Source: Caproiciproducens galactitolivorans (lineage in GTDB: Bacteria; Bacillota; Clostridia; Oscillospirales; Acutalibacteraceae). From it: a stretch of 64,000 nucleotides of DNA. Where the stretch lies: NCBI RefSeq assembly GCF_026672255.1, contig NZ_JAPOHA010000004.1:1-64000 (forward strand), written 5' to 3'. Numbering within the stretch: position 1 is the stretch's first letter; the number at the start of each line of letters is the position of its first letter. Both the position numbers and the translations under genes were made by a program. Below, piece by piece: positions 25,658 to 34,153 of this stretch. The notes under the pieces are model-generated. The model made no database searches and was not told the DNA's origin. It was given only the letters and a program-made list of their open reading frames with translations.

Positions 25658-25888
25658 ATGCAGTTTTACACTTGGATGAAACACAATTTCTTAACTGACG
25701 ATTCCCCGAAAGGCAATCTGGCACGTGACATAAAGGATGATGGTTTTTATTTTCCGAAAGCTGGCAGACATGACAAGGTAAAAAAATATCTCATTTGTAG
25801 AAATGCCAGTGACAAATGTCTGAAAACGTTCGAGGAATGTTGGAAGGAGTATACGGAATGCGAGAAAAAGATATTGAAAACAAATTAA
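25658..25888 (+). CDS. YozE-like SAM-fold small phage protein
   Basis: A 76-residue protein with the YozE_SAM_like pattern: FYTWMKHNF...SPKGNLARDIKDDGFYFPK. Members occur in Firmicutes and their phages and have a helical SAM-like fold of unknown role. AGAAAGG lies upstream of the ATG. Its end overlaps the next gene (VRR-NUC) by 31 bases, in the usual order for siphophage replication modules. Confidence 0.7.
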   Translation: MQFYTWMKHNFLTDDSPKGNLARDIKDDGFYFPKAGRHDKVKKYLICRNASDKCLKTFEECWKEYTECEKKILKTN

Positions 25889-26139
25889 CGCTGGCAGTTA
25901 AAAAGGCAGGCGGCATCGCCCTGAAGTTCGTGTCTCCAGGTTTTGCGGGAATGCCAGACCGCATCGTCTTATTATCTGACGGCCTTATCGCCTTTGCGGA
26001 ACTGAAGGCACCCGGAAAGAAGCCGCGCCCGCTCCAGTTGGCAAGGCACCGGCTGCTTCGGTCGTTGGGTTTTAAAGTATATGTGATCGACAGCGTAAAG
26101 CAGATTGGAAGGATGCTGGATGAACTTCAAGCCACATGA
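25858..26139 (+). CDS. VRR-NUC domain nuclease
   Basis: A 93-residue single-domain nuclease of the PD-(D/E)XK-related VRR-NUC family. The core is PGFAGMPDRIVLL (acidic D) and AFAELKAPGKKP (E-x-K), followed by the QLARHRLLRSLGF helix. The ATG at 25858 has GGAAGGAG eight bases upstream; a frame open further 5' lies within the preceding gene. In phages this gene is paired with the downstream SNF2-like helicase, probably in replication or repair of branched DNA. It overlaps that helicase start. Confidence 0.88.
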   Translation: MREKDIENKLTLAVKKAGGIALKFVSPGFAGMPDRIVLLSDGLIAFAELKAPGKKPRPLQLARHRLLRSLGFKVYVIDSVKQIGRMLDELQAT

Positions 26140-27496
26140 TTATCAGAAATATGCTATAGACTATATCGAAACGCATCCTATCGCCGCAGTTCTCCTCGAT
26201 ATGGGCCTTGGCAAAACTGTAATCAGTCTGACGGCCATCAAAGACCTGTTGTTCGACAGTTTTGAAGTTCACCGGGTTCTCGTCGTCGCACCGCTCCGCG
26301 TCGCCCGCGATACCTGGCCTTCCGAAATCAGAAAATGGTCGCACCTCAAAGAACTGACCTATTCTGTTGCAGTAGGAAATGTAAAGGAACGCAGAATCGC
26401 CCTAATGCAGAATGCCGATATCACCATCATAAACCGTGAAAATCTCGGATGGTTGATTGACGAGTCCGGATTCCCATTTGACTTTGATATGGTCATTCTT
26501 GACGAGCTCTCTTCCTTCAAAAATCATCGGTCAAAGCGCTTCCGTTCCATGATGAAAGTAAGGCCCAATGTAAAACGTATCGTAGGACTCACCGGTACCC
26601 CTTCATCAAATGGCCTTATGGATCTCTGGGCGGAGTTCCGCCTTCTGGATATGGGCCAGCGCCTCGGACGGTTCATTACCCAGTACCGCACGAATTACTT
26701 CATGCCGGATAAGCGAAATGGTGAGATCATCTATTCCTATAAGCCGCTGCCGGGCGCGGAGGACACCATCTACCGGGAAATTTCGGATATCACGATTTCC
26801 ATGAAGTCGACGGATCACCTAAAAATGCCAAAGCTCATCAGCAGCGAATATGAAGTCCGCCTGTCCGATGAGGAACAGAAACGGTACGACAGCCTAAAGA
26901 AGAATCTGGTTCTGCAGCTTCCGGCCGGCGACATCACAGCCGCCAATGCCGCGTCCCTCTCCGGAAAGCTGTGTCAGATGGCCAACGGTGCCGTTTACTC
27001 TGACACCGGAATCGTTGTTCACATTCATGACCGAAAGCTGGACGCACTGGAGGACCTGATCGAAGCGGCAAACGGGAAGCCTGTGCTGGTGGCCTACTGG
27101 TTCAAGCATGACTTCGCCAGAATATCCGAGCGGCTGCACAAACTCCACATCCCGTCCTCCTGCCTTAATACTTCCGACAGCATCCGCAGATGGAACAACG
27201 GCGAACTTCCCGTGGCCCTCGTGCATCCCGCTTCTGCCGGGCATGGGCTGAACCTGCAAAGCGGCGGCTCAACGCTCATCTGGTTCGGGCTGACATGGTC
27301 GCTGGAGCTCTACCAGCAGACAAACGCCCGTCTCTGGAGACAGGGCCAAACCGCAAGCACTGTGGTGATTCAGCACATCATCACAAAGGGAACCATTGAT
27401 GGTCGCATTCTGAAAGCCCTCTCGCATAAGAACCACACACAGGCAGCCCTGATCAACGCCGTGAAGGCGGACCTGAAAATCAGAGACAACTTTTGA
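26120..27496 (+). CDS. Phage SNF2/SF2-type helicase
   Basis: A 458-residue DNA-dependent ATPase. Motif I is MGLGKT (near residue 33), motif II is a DELS variant in MVILDELSSFKNH, motif III is GLTGTP, and motifs V-VI are in SAGHGLNLQSGG and TNARLWRQGQ, as in SNF2-like phage helicases. The start at 26120 follows GGAAGG and overlaps the VRR-NUC stop by 20 bases. Full length and apparently intact, it belongs to the prophage replication module together with VRR-NUC. Confidence 0.88.
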   Translation: MNFKPHDYQKYAIDYIETHPIAAVLLDMGLGKTVISLTAIKDLLFDSFEVHRVLVVAPLRVARDTWPSEIRKWSHLKELTYSVAVGNVKERRIALMQNADITIINRENLGWLIDESGFPFDFDMVILDELSSFKNHRSKRFRSMMKVRPNVKRIVGLTGTPSSNGLMDLWAEFRLLDMGQRLGRFITQYRTNYFMPDKRNGEIIYSYKPLPGAEDTIYREISDITISMKSTDHLKMPKLISSEYEVRLSDEEQKRYDSLKKNLVLQLPAGDITAANAASLSGKLCQMANGAVYSDTGIVVHIHDRKLDALEDLIEAANGKPVLVAYWFKHDFARISERLHKLHIPSSCLNTSDSIRRWNNGELPVALVHPASAGHGLNLQSGGSTLIWFGLTWSLELYQQTNARLWRQGQTASTVVIQHIITKGTIDGRILKALSHKNHTQAALINAVKADLKIRDNF

Positions 27497-27550
27497 CAAT
27501 CCGTGCCAATCCGAGTGAAACTTTCAATTCATCTTTACGGAGGTACGGTT

Positions 27551-28006
27551 ATGCAGATAGCATGGAAATACCTGAATAAAAGGGCTGCCGCCTTGGATGC
27601 CCTCAAGGACTACGGCAGCATGCAATTCATTCTGGAACACACGCCCGACAACATCCGAGCGGAGCATGAAAAGATAGAAAGCGTCCGCAGTCCCAGTTTT
27701 GATAGGATGCCGCACGCCTATAACCCGCAGGCCTGTGAGGAACGCATTTTAAACGGCATCGAGGAAATCGACGTGCTGAAAGAGCGGTACTGGCAGGCGC
27801 TGGAGTACATGGCGTGGTTCCAGCCAGCGTGGGAAAATCTGACCGAGGGTGAGCGGTATGTGCTGAAAGCGTTTTACCTTTCCAACGGAACAGATGAACC
27901 CGTTGGCACAGTCTGTGAGCACTTCAGCATAGAGCGTTCCTCCGCCTACAACAAAAAGAACCGCGCGCTGAAGCATCTGGCGCTGCTGCTGTACGGAAAG
28001 CAGTAA
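27551..28006 (+). CDS. Phage sigma-like late regulator (ArpU/DUF1492-like)
   Basis: A 151-residue protein ending in a sigma-70 region-4-like HTH (LTEGERYVLKAFY, then VGTVCEHFSIERSSAYNKKNRALKHLA in two parts). Such proteins sit at the end of the early region of many Firmicute prophages and are thought to control late gene transcription. The ATG at 27551 is preceded by GGAGG. A terminator and the HNH gene follow. Assignment to a named family is from pattern recall. Confidence 0.7.
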   Translation: MQIAWKYLNKRAAALDALKDYGSMQFILEHTPDNIRAEHEKIESVRSPSFDRMPHAYNPQACEERILNGIEEIDVLKERYWQALEYMAWFQPAWENLTEGERYVLKAFYLSNGTDEPVGTVCEHFSIERSSAYNKKNRALKHLALLLYGKQ

Positions 28007-28077
28007 AGTGAGTAAAATCGTGGACGACTTTCCCGTTTGAGTGTGCTATACTAATAGCATAGAGAACTGAAAAGGTG

Positions 28078-28112
28078 AAAGCCATCGAGGAGAAATCCCC
28101 GGTGGCTTTTTT
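28078..28112 (+). terminator. Terminator before the HNH gene
   Basis: aaagccatcg pairs with cggtggcttt (one G-U) around aggagaaatccc, followed by TTTTTT. Confidence 0.75.
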
Positions 28113-28135
28113 GATACCCGTGAGGAAGTGAATGA

Positions 28136-28357
28136 ATGCCGTATAAACCAAAACGTCCGTGCCGTTACCCCGGGTGCCCGCGTCTAACTGACGGTACCTA
28201 CTGCGAAGAACACGTGAAGCTTGTGCGGCGGCACTACGAACAGTTTACCCGAGGTTACTCCACCAGCAAGCGCTACGGCAGAGCGTGGAAGAAAATCCGT
28301 GACCGTTACGTCCGCAAGCATCCGCTCTGTGAGCAGTGTTTGAAGGAAGGACGCTAA
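28136..28357 (+). pseudogene. HNH endonuclease, truncated after the N-terminal zinc half
   Basis: A 73-codon frame with the normal N terminus of the HNH nuclease that accompanies phage terminases: RPCRYPGCPRLTDGTYC (zinc-type cysteines), RAWKKIRDRYVRKHPLCEQC. The sequence breaks right after LKEGR, before the catalytic HH/H-N-H core (normally VHHI...). At that point, about 28350, phage capsid sequence begins in another frame. A deletion has removed the rest of HNH, the terminase, portal, protease and capsid N terminus. Not expected to cut DNA. Confidence 0.82.
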
Positions 28358-28950
28358 CCGAGGAACTGCTTTACGACAACGCCTTCAATCTGGAGAACTA
28401 CATCATTGACCAGTTCGGCAAAGCGTTCGGCAATGCCGAAGAGGACGCTTTCCTGAACGGCAGCGGAACCGGAAAGCCGACCGGCATCTTTGCGGACAAA
28501 GGCGGCGGTGTAACGGCTGTAACCTTAAGTGGTACAAAGCTCGCGACGGATGATATTCTCACCCTGATTTATGCCTTGAAGCGCCCGTACCGCAAGAACG
28601 CCTGCTTTATTCTGAATGACTCCACCCTCGCGGCAATCCGCAAACTCAAGGACAACAACCAGGCCTACATCTGGCAGCCGTCCTATCAGGCTGGCGAACC
28701 GGACAGGCTCTGCGGATATCCGGTGCGCACTTCCGCTTATGCGCCTGCTCTTGAAGCCGGAAAAGCCGCGATCGCCTTCGGTGATTTCAGCTACTACAAC
28801 ATCGGTGACAGAGGAACCAGAAGTTTTCAGGAACTCCGCGAGCTCTTTGCCGGTAACGGAATGATTGGCTATGTGGCGAAGGAACGTGTCGACGGCAAGC
28901 TCGTGCTGCCGGAAGCCGTCCAGATTCTGAAAGCCGGAGCGAGCACATAA
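28336..28950 (+). pseudogene. HK97-type major capsid protein, C-terminal part only
   Basis: About 200 residues matching the A-domain and C-terminal part of HK97-family capsids (ALKRPYRKNACFILNDST, CGYPVRTSAYAP, AIAFGDFSYYNIGDRG). The N-terminal arm, E-loop and the first half of the P-domain are gone. The nominal GTG start at 28336 is inside the HNH remnant and has no proper ribosome binding site, so translation is doubtful. Product could not assemble a normal capsid. Confidence 0.82.
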
Positions 28951-28965
28951 GGGCGGTAATTCATT

Positions 28966-29241
28966 ATGCTGATTACACTGGATGAAGCAAAGCTTTATCT
29001 GCATATTGACTCTACAGATGAGGATTCCATGATAACGGGATTTATAGAAACAGCGGAGAAACTATGTATGAACATCGCACGTGTAGACGAAACGGGGCTT
29101 CTTGCTTCAAAAGAAACCGCTCGGATTGCGGAGCTTTACGCGGTGGCCTATCTGTACGAAAACCGGGAAAACGCGGATTTCAAGGAGCTGACTTCCATGC
29201 TCCGTGCCATCCTTTTTGGCATCCGCAAAGACACGTTTTAG
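28966..29241 (+). CDS. Phage head-tail connector protein (gp6-like)
   Basis: A 91-residue helical protein with the gp6/HK97 connector pattern: LITLDEAKLYLHID...EDSMITGFIETAEKL. It starts 15 bases after the capsid remnant with GGGCGG upstream and is followed 11 bases later by the head closure protein, the order seen in siphophages. Intact in length. Confidence 0.8.
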   Translation: MLITLDEAKLYLHIDSTDEDSMITGFIETAEKLCMNIARVDETGLLASKETARIAELYAVAYLYENRENADFKELTSMLRAILFGIRKDTF

Positions 29242-29252
29242 GAGCGCCTGCC

Positions 29253-29612
29253 ATGAGATACAAAATGCACATCAGTGAACTGCGGACCTTAATCCGCATT
29301 CAAAGGAAAGTGGTCACCGGCACAGGTATTCACAAAACGACCGACTGGATTGACCTTGGAAACCTGCTTCCCACTGACCCGCCCCGTTATCTGCGGTGCA
29401 AATGGTATCCTTTGGGCGGAACCGAAGCGTGGATTGCCCAGTCCGTCCAGGTGATTGACGCGGCGAATGTTGTTTTGCGGTATAATCCGCTGATTACCGC
29501 TTCCTGCAGGCTGATCCGTGGCAACATTGTTTACACAATCATCGACCCGATGGACCCGGACCAGCACCGCGAATGGATAGTTTTTAAAGTCAAGGCTTCT
29601 TTAAGCGTTTGA
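29253..29612 (+). CDS. Phage head closure / head-tail adaptor protein
   Basis: A 119-residue protein with the SPP1 gp16-like head closure fold signature: LRTLIRIQRKV near the N terminus and the beta-strand run YTIIDPMDPDQHREWIVFK at the C terminus. The ATG at 29253 follows GGAGCG. The next phage gene is the holin, so tail completion, major tail, tape measure and tail fibre genes have all been lost. A terminator with a T-run follows at 29632-29662. Confidence 0.72.
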   Translation: MRYKMHISELRTLIRIQRKVVTGTGIHKTTDWIDLGNLLPTDPPRYLRCKWYPLGGTEAWIAQSVQVIDAANVVLRYNPLITASCRLIRGNIVYTIIDPMDPDQHREWIVFKVKASLSV

Positions 29613-29631
29613 TCCTTTCAGAAAGCTTTTG

Positions 29632-29662
29632 AGCGGTCGTCCATACGGGCGGCCGCTTTTTT
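29632..29662 (+). terminator. Terminator after the head closure gene
   Basis: agcggtcg pairs with cggccgct (one G-U) and is followed by TTTTTT. Confidence 0.65.
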
Positions 29663-29690
29663 CATGCACAAATTCAAGGAGGCGTGTCTT

Positions 29691-30110
29691 ATGAAAGAAT
29701 TCTGGAATTCCATACAATTTGTGTTTGCTGCCATCGGCGGGTGGCTCGGCTATTTTCTCGGTGGCTGCGACGGCCTGCTCTATGCGCTGCTCATCTTCGT
29801 CATCTGTGACTACATCACCGGCGTCCTGTGCGCAATTTCAGACAAGAAGCTCTCATCCGAGATCGGTTTCAGGGGAATCTGCCGGAAGGTGCTGATTTTT
29901 CTGCTGGTCGGAATCGGAAACGTAATTGACGTGCAAGTTCTCGGCCAGCCGGGCGTGCTCCGGACGGCAATCATCTTCTTTTATCTCTCGAACGAAGGCC
30001 TATCCCTGACAGAGAATGCGGCGCACCTCGGGCTTCCGATACCGGAAAAGCTTAAGGCCGTGCTGGAGCAGTTGCATGACCGTGATGAAAAAGGAAAGGA
30101 GGACAAGTAA
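29691..30110 (+). CDS. Phage holin (toxin secretion/phage lysis, Cph1/holin 4 type)
   Basis: A 139-residue membrane protein with three hydrophobic segments (FVFAAIGGWLGYFLGG, LLYALLIFVICDYITGVL, TAIIFFYLSNEGLSLTENA) and the family core DYITG plus KxxIGFRG. It permeabilises the membrane for lysin release. The ATG at 29691 has GGAGG eight bases upstream. The lysin gene that should follow is cut after eleven codons. Confidence 0.85.
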   Translation: MKEFWNSIQFVFAAIGGWLGYFLGGCDGLLYALLIFVICDYITGVLCAISDKKLSSEIGFRGICRKVLIFLLVGIGNVIDVQVLGQPGVLRTAIIFFYLSNEGLSLTENAAHLGLPIPEKLKAVLEQLHDRDEKGKEDK

Positions 30111-30111
30111 C

Positions 30112-30147
30112 GTGGCTGTCAAAGAGATTGACGGATTGGTATGGTAG
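30112..30147 (+). pseudogene. First codons of a lost lysin gene
   Basis: After AAAGGAGG, a GTG at 30112 opens VAVKEIDGLVW and ends in TAG after eleven codons. The position directly after a holin and the perfect ribosome binding site suggest the stub of an endolysin gene removed by deletion. Confidence 0.35.
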
Positions 30148-30216
30148 GGGTCTATTGATTTCAACAAGGGTAAAGGCAAATCCCAGTAAAATAACATATT
30201 GCACAGCATTTATCTT

Positions 30217-30259
30217 GCCTGCGAGTGTTCCCTCATCGGAATGCCCGCAGGCTTTTTTT
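30217..30259 (+). terminator. Terminator upstream of the recombinase module
   Basis: gcctgcg (30217-30223) pairs with cgcaggc (30246-30252) and is followed by TTTTTTT, separating phage genes from the recombinase module. Confidence 0.7.
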
Positions 30260-30317
30260 ATTTTCTTTCGCTCAAGTCGTTCCTCCATCTCCAGTGAAAA
30301 GTGGAGGTGGATAACCG

Positions 30318-30524
30318 ATGGCGGAAGAAGCAAAAACGAATAATACCGGATTCTTTACACCGGAAAAGCTGCAGGGTGACTTCGATTACTACCGCGCTCA
30401 GAAAATTGCAGAAGCCATGCTCGCAAACGGTCTGATTTCACAGGCTGAATTCAACAAATTAACGGACATCAATCGCAGAACTTTCTCCCCTCTGTACGTG
30501 GAAATCATGCCGAAAATTGCTTGA
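30318..30524 (+). CDS. SHOCT-like small protein preceding the recombinases
   Basis: A 68-residue protein whose second half, AMLANGLISQAEFNKL, has the short C-terminal-type SHOCT pattern. A protein of this type regularly precedes large serine recombinases in clostridial elements (family recollection). GGAGGTGG lies upstream. It could be an accessory factor for recombination, but no function is established. Confidence 0.65.
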   Translation: MAEEAKTNNTGFFTPEKLQGDFDYYRAQKIAEAMLANGLISQAEFNKLTDINRRTFSPLYVEIMPKIA

Positions 30525-30575
30525 TACTTCTGGCATTCAGAGTGATAGATAGACGTACCAAGAGGAGGTAGGTCC

Positions 30576-32135
30576 ATGAAAAAGGTCACGAAAATTGAGG
30601 AAAACAAAAAGGCCAATTTCAATGGTAAGAAGCTTCGCGTAGCCGCTTATTGCCGTGTTTCGACCGATTCTGATGAACAGGCAGAAAGCCTGAAGGCCCA
30701 GAAGGAGCACTATGAAATTTACATCAAGTCGCGTGATGACTGGGAGTTCGCTGGGCTTTATTATGATGAAGGTATCACTGGCACAAAGAAAGAGAAGCGT
30801 CCGCAGCTACGGAAAATGATGGCCGACTGCAAAGCTGGAAAGATCAATTTCATTTTAACCAAATCCATCAGTCGTTTTTCCCGGAATACGGCTGACTGTC
30901 TTGAATTGACGCGAAAACTTCTTACACTGAATATTCCCGTTTACTTTGAAAAGGAAGACATCAACACCGGGGCAATGGAAAGCGAACTGTTCCTTTCTAT
31001 CCTGTCCAGTATGGCTCAAAACGAATCTGTTTCCATTTCGCAAAATAGCAAATGGTCGGTTCAGAAACGATTTGAAAACGGGACCTTCAAAATCAGTTAC
31101 CCACCCTACGGCTATGACTGGGACGGAGAAAAGATGGTTATCAATCCCGCTCAGGCCCAAGTTGTAAAACAGATTTTTTCTGAAACGCTGTCCGGAAAAA
31201 GCAGCCCTGCCATTGCAAAGAAACTCAATGTCGGGCATATTCCCAGCAGGAGAAGCGGGCATTGGACCAGTACGACTGTCCGCGACATGTTGACAAACGA
31301 AAAATACACCGGCGATTGCCTATTTCAAAAGACATATACCGATTCCCAGTTTAACCGGCGTCACAATTGCGGTGAGAAAAACCGGTACTTATTACAGAAC
31401 CATCATGAGGCAATCATCAGCCATGAAGACTTCAACGCGGCGGCGGCACTCATTCGTGAACGCGCCGCTGAAAAAGGCGTAGAAAAGGGAAACCGCAAAT
31501 ACCAGAATCATTACCCTTTTTCCGGGAAGATTCTCTGCGGCGAATGCGGCAGCACATTTAAAAGAAGAATTCACACCTGCTGCGATTCCAAATATGCTGC
31601 ATGGTGCTGCAAAACGCACATTGAGGACAAGAGCAAGTGCTCGATGAAGTTCATCAGAGAGGATGCGATTCAGCTTGCCTTTGTCACAATGATAAACAAG
31701 CTGGTCTTTGCGCACCGTTTCATTCTGAAGCCCTATGTTGATACCATCAAAAGCTCATCTGCCGACGATGCGGTTCGCCGCGTCCAGAAAATTCAGACGC
31801 TCTTGCTGCAGAATGCCGAACAGCGTGAAACGCTACAGAAACTCATGGCACAAGGATACCTCGATAAAATCCTTTACAGCAAAGAAAAGAATGAACTCCT
31901 GATGCAGGCCAATGACCTCCGGGCGGAAGCTGATTCCCTGAATAACCGAAAAAGTGAAGGCATCCACACGGTTACAGAAGCGACCGCCCTTCTCCATTTT
32001 ACGGAAAAAGGCGTCATGCTGGATGATTTTGACGGGGTGCTTTTTGAAAAATTCGTTAACCGCATTCTTGTAAAATCTAGAAATGAACTCTGCTTTGAGA
32101 TGAAATGCGGTCTGACGCTGACAGAAAGGATTTGA
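30576..32135 (+). CDS. Large serine recombinase 1
   Basis: A 519-residue site-specific recombinase. The resolvase catalytic domain (about 20-165) has the nucleophile S29 in YCRVST and the ISRFSRN block. A recombinase domain (about 180-290), a zinc ribbon (CGECGSTF ... CCKTH, ~325-355) and a C-terminal coiled-coil region follow. GAGG lies upstream of the ATG. It ends 4 bases before the next gene. With two further recombinase genes it forms one operon, probably responsible for integration and excision of the island. Confidence 0.93.
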   Translation: MKKVTKIEENKKANFNGKKLRVAAYCRVSTDSDEQAESLKAQKEHYEIYIKSRDDWEFAGLYYDEGITGTKKEKRPQLRKMMADCKAGKINFILTKSISRFSRNTADCLELTRKLLTLNIPVYFEKEDINTGAMESELFLSILSSMAQNESVSISQNSKWSVQKRFENGTFKISYPPYGYDWDGEKMVINPAQAQVVKQIFSETLSGKSSPAIAKKLNVGHIPSRRSGHWTSTTVRDMLTNEKYTGDCLFQKTYTDSQFNRRHNCGEKNRYLLQNHHEAIISHEDFNAAAALIRERAAEKGVEKGNRKYQNHYPFSGKILCGECGSTFKRRIHTCCDSKYAAWCCKTHIEDKSKCSMKFIREDAIQLAFVTMINKLVFAHRFILKPYVDTIKSSSADDAVRRVQKIQTLLLQNAEQRETLQKLMAQGYLDKILYSKEKNELLMQANDLRAEADSLNNRKSEGIHTVTEATALLHFTEKGVMLDDFDGVLFEKFVNRILVKSRNELCFEMKCGLTLTERI

Positions 32136-32139
32136 GGCC

Positions 32140-32631
32140 ATGGGACATACACCATTCGGATACCGGATTGAAAACGGAATTGCCGTCGTTGACAAAGAGA
32201 ATGCCCAGAAAATACGAAAGCTTTACGCCAGTTATCTTTCCGGACTTTCCCTTGCCGGGGCCGCCAAAGAAGCCGGTATCGAAATGTACCACTGCTCTGC
32301 AAAACGCATCCTGAGAAACCGGCATTACCTCGGCGATGACTTCTATCCGGCCATTATCGATGCAGATACATTCCGGAAAGCAGAGGAAGAGTTGGAAAGC
32401 CGTGCTGAGAAGCTCGGCCGGAAGAACAGGAGAAAGGAAACAGTTCCACAGGCACCGCCGACGAGGTTTTCCGTAAAACCTGCAGAAAAGCATTTTAACG
32501 ACCCGGTTCTGCAGGCGGAATACCTCTATGGGCGGATTGAAAGCGAGGCAGATTCATGGGAAAAGTCATGCTCATTCCTGCAAAAAGGCAGGTCGGGAAC
32601 AATGAGAGAAATGAAGAAAATCCAAGGCTGA
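32140..32631 (+). CDS. Recombinase-domain protein without catalytic domain
   Basis: A 163-residue protein matching only the recombinase (DNA-contacting) domain of large serine recombinases: [38 protein letters not shown]. The N-terminal resolvase domain with the catalytic serine is absent, and there is no sign of frameshift decay. It lies between two full recombinases and overlaps the third gene by 76 bases. A role as a non-catalytic partner or directionality factor is likely but inferred. Confidence 0.85.
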   Translation: MGHTPFGYRIENGIAVVDKENAQKIRKLYASYLSGLSLAGAAKEAGIEMYHCSAKRILRNRHYLGDDFYPAIIDADTFRKAEEELESRAEKLGRKNRRKETVPQAPPTRFSVKPAEKHFNDPVLQAEYLYGRIESEADSWEKSCSFLQKGRSGTMREMKKIQG

Positions 32632-34124
32632 AAGTTGCAGCCTACTGCCGGGTTAGTACGGACAGTGATGAACAGGCGACAAGCTACGACGCACAGGTCA
32701 AACACTACACGGAATACATTCAGAAGAATCCGGAATGGGAGTTCGCAGGCATCTACGCCGACGACGGCATCTCCGGCACGAACACCAAGAAGCGGAATGA
32801 ATTCAACCGGATGATTGACGACTGCATGGCTGGAAACATCGATATGATTATCACAAAATCCATCAGCCGGTTTGCCCGAAACACGCTGGACTGCCTGAAA
32901 TACATCCGGCAGCTCAAGGACAAGAACATCCCGGTCTACTTTGAAAAGGAATCCATCAATACATTGGATGCAAAAGGTGAAGTCTTGCTGACAATCATGG
33001 CCAGCCTTGCCCAGCAGGAAAGTCAGAGCCTTTCGCAAAACGTAAAGCTCGGCCTGCAGTACCGCTACCAGCAGGGAAAAGTGCAGGTCAATCACAACCG
33101 ATTTCTCGGTTATACCAAAGACGAGAACGGCCATCTCATCATTGACCCGGAACAGGCAGAGATTGTAAAGAGAATTTACCGCGAATACCTCGAAGGCTCC
33201 AGCATGGACAAGATTGCTATCGGGCTTGAGGCAGATGGCATCCTCACCGGAGCCGGAAATACAAAATGGCACACCAGCACCATTAACAAGATTCTCCGCA
33301 ACGAAAAGTACATGGGTGACGCCCTGCTTCAAAAGACTTATACGGTCGACTTTCTTACCAAGAAGCGAATCAAGAATAACGGCACGGTTCCGCAGTACTA
33401 TGTGGAAGCCGACCATGAAGCCATTATCCCGAAGGACATTTTTATGCAGGTACAGGAAGAACTGGTCCGCCGCCGCGTGGTGTATGTCAGCCCTTCCGGC
33501 AGAAAAAGGAATTTCTCCTGCAGCCACCCGTTCGCGCAGATGATCTACTGCGGGGAATGTGGGGAGCTTTACCGCCGGATTCACTGGTGCAACCGGGGCA
33601 AAAAATCCATTGTCTGGCGCTGCATCAGCCGGTTGGAGTCCACTTCGGCAAAAGAGCCCTGCCGCAACCGCACGGTGAATGAAACCGTATTGCAGGATGC
33701 TTCCGTAAAAGCAATAAATCAGGTTCTTGAAGATAAAGACCACTTCACAAACGCCCTGCAGCAGAATATCGCCGCTGCCGTACGGCAAACAGATACCCTT
33801 TCGCCAGAGGGGATTCAGAAACGGCTGGAAGAACTGCAAATAGAGCTCATCAAAAGAGCAAACAATCAGGACGATTACAAGGCCATCACAGATGAGATAT
33901 TCCGGCTCCGGGCACAGAAAAAGCAGTCTGAATCCGAAAACACGCTTCGAAATGAAACCTTAAGCCGCATCCGCGAGTTGCAGAAATTCATCGCCGCTCA
34001 GCCGACCGAACTCACTGAATTTGACGAGACTCTGGTCAAGCGGCTGATTCAGAAAATCACCGTCTACGCGGACAAGTTTACGGTGGAATTCAAGTCCGGT
34101 GTAAGCGTGAATATAAAAGAATAA
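32556..34124 (+). CDS. Large serine recombinase 2
   Basis: A 522-residue recombinase, clearly related to the first. Catalytic S34 in YCRVST, ISRFARN block, recombinase domain (about 185-290), zinc ribbon ([10 protein letters not shown] ... RWCIS-type cysteines around 345-385), and a C-terminal helical region ending [10 protein letters not shown]. It starts within the preceding gene. The first two recombinases share the opening [16 protein letters not shown] pattern but differ in the C-terminal parts, suggesting that they bind different half-sites or work as a heteromer. Confidence 0.93.
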   Translation: MGKVMLIPAKRQVGNNERNEENPRLKVAAYCRVSTDSDEQATSYDAQVKHYTEYIQKNPEWEFAGIYADDGISGTNTKKRNEFNRMIDDCMAGNIDMIITKSISRFARNTLDCLKYIRQLKDKNIPVYFEKESINTLDAKGEVLLTIMASLAQQESQSLSQNVKLGLQYRYQQGKVQVNHNRFLGYTKDENGHLIIDPEQAEIVKRIYREYLEGSSMDKIAIGLEADGILTGAGNTKWHTSTINKILRNEKYMGDALLQKTYTVDFLTKKRIKNNGTVPQYYVEADHEAIIPKDIFMQVQEELVRRRVVYVSPSGRKRNFSCSHPFAQMIYCGECGELYRRIHWCNRGKKSIVWRCISRLESTSAKEPCRNRTVNETVLQDASVKAINQVLEDKDHFTNALQQNIAAAVRQTDTLSPEGIQKRLEELQIELIKRANNQDDYKAITDEIFRLRAQKKQSESENTLRNETLSRIRELQKFIAAQPTELTEFDETLVKRLIQKITVYADKFTVEFKSGVSVNIKE

Positions 34125-34153
34125 GAGTAAGCTGTCTTGATAGGCAATTTACC

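Noticed and set aside
32526-33839. A 437-codon minus-strand frame opposite the second large recombinase
   Set aside because: Antisense shadow of a well conserved recombinase; no start signal or family features.
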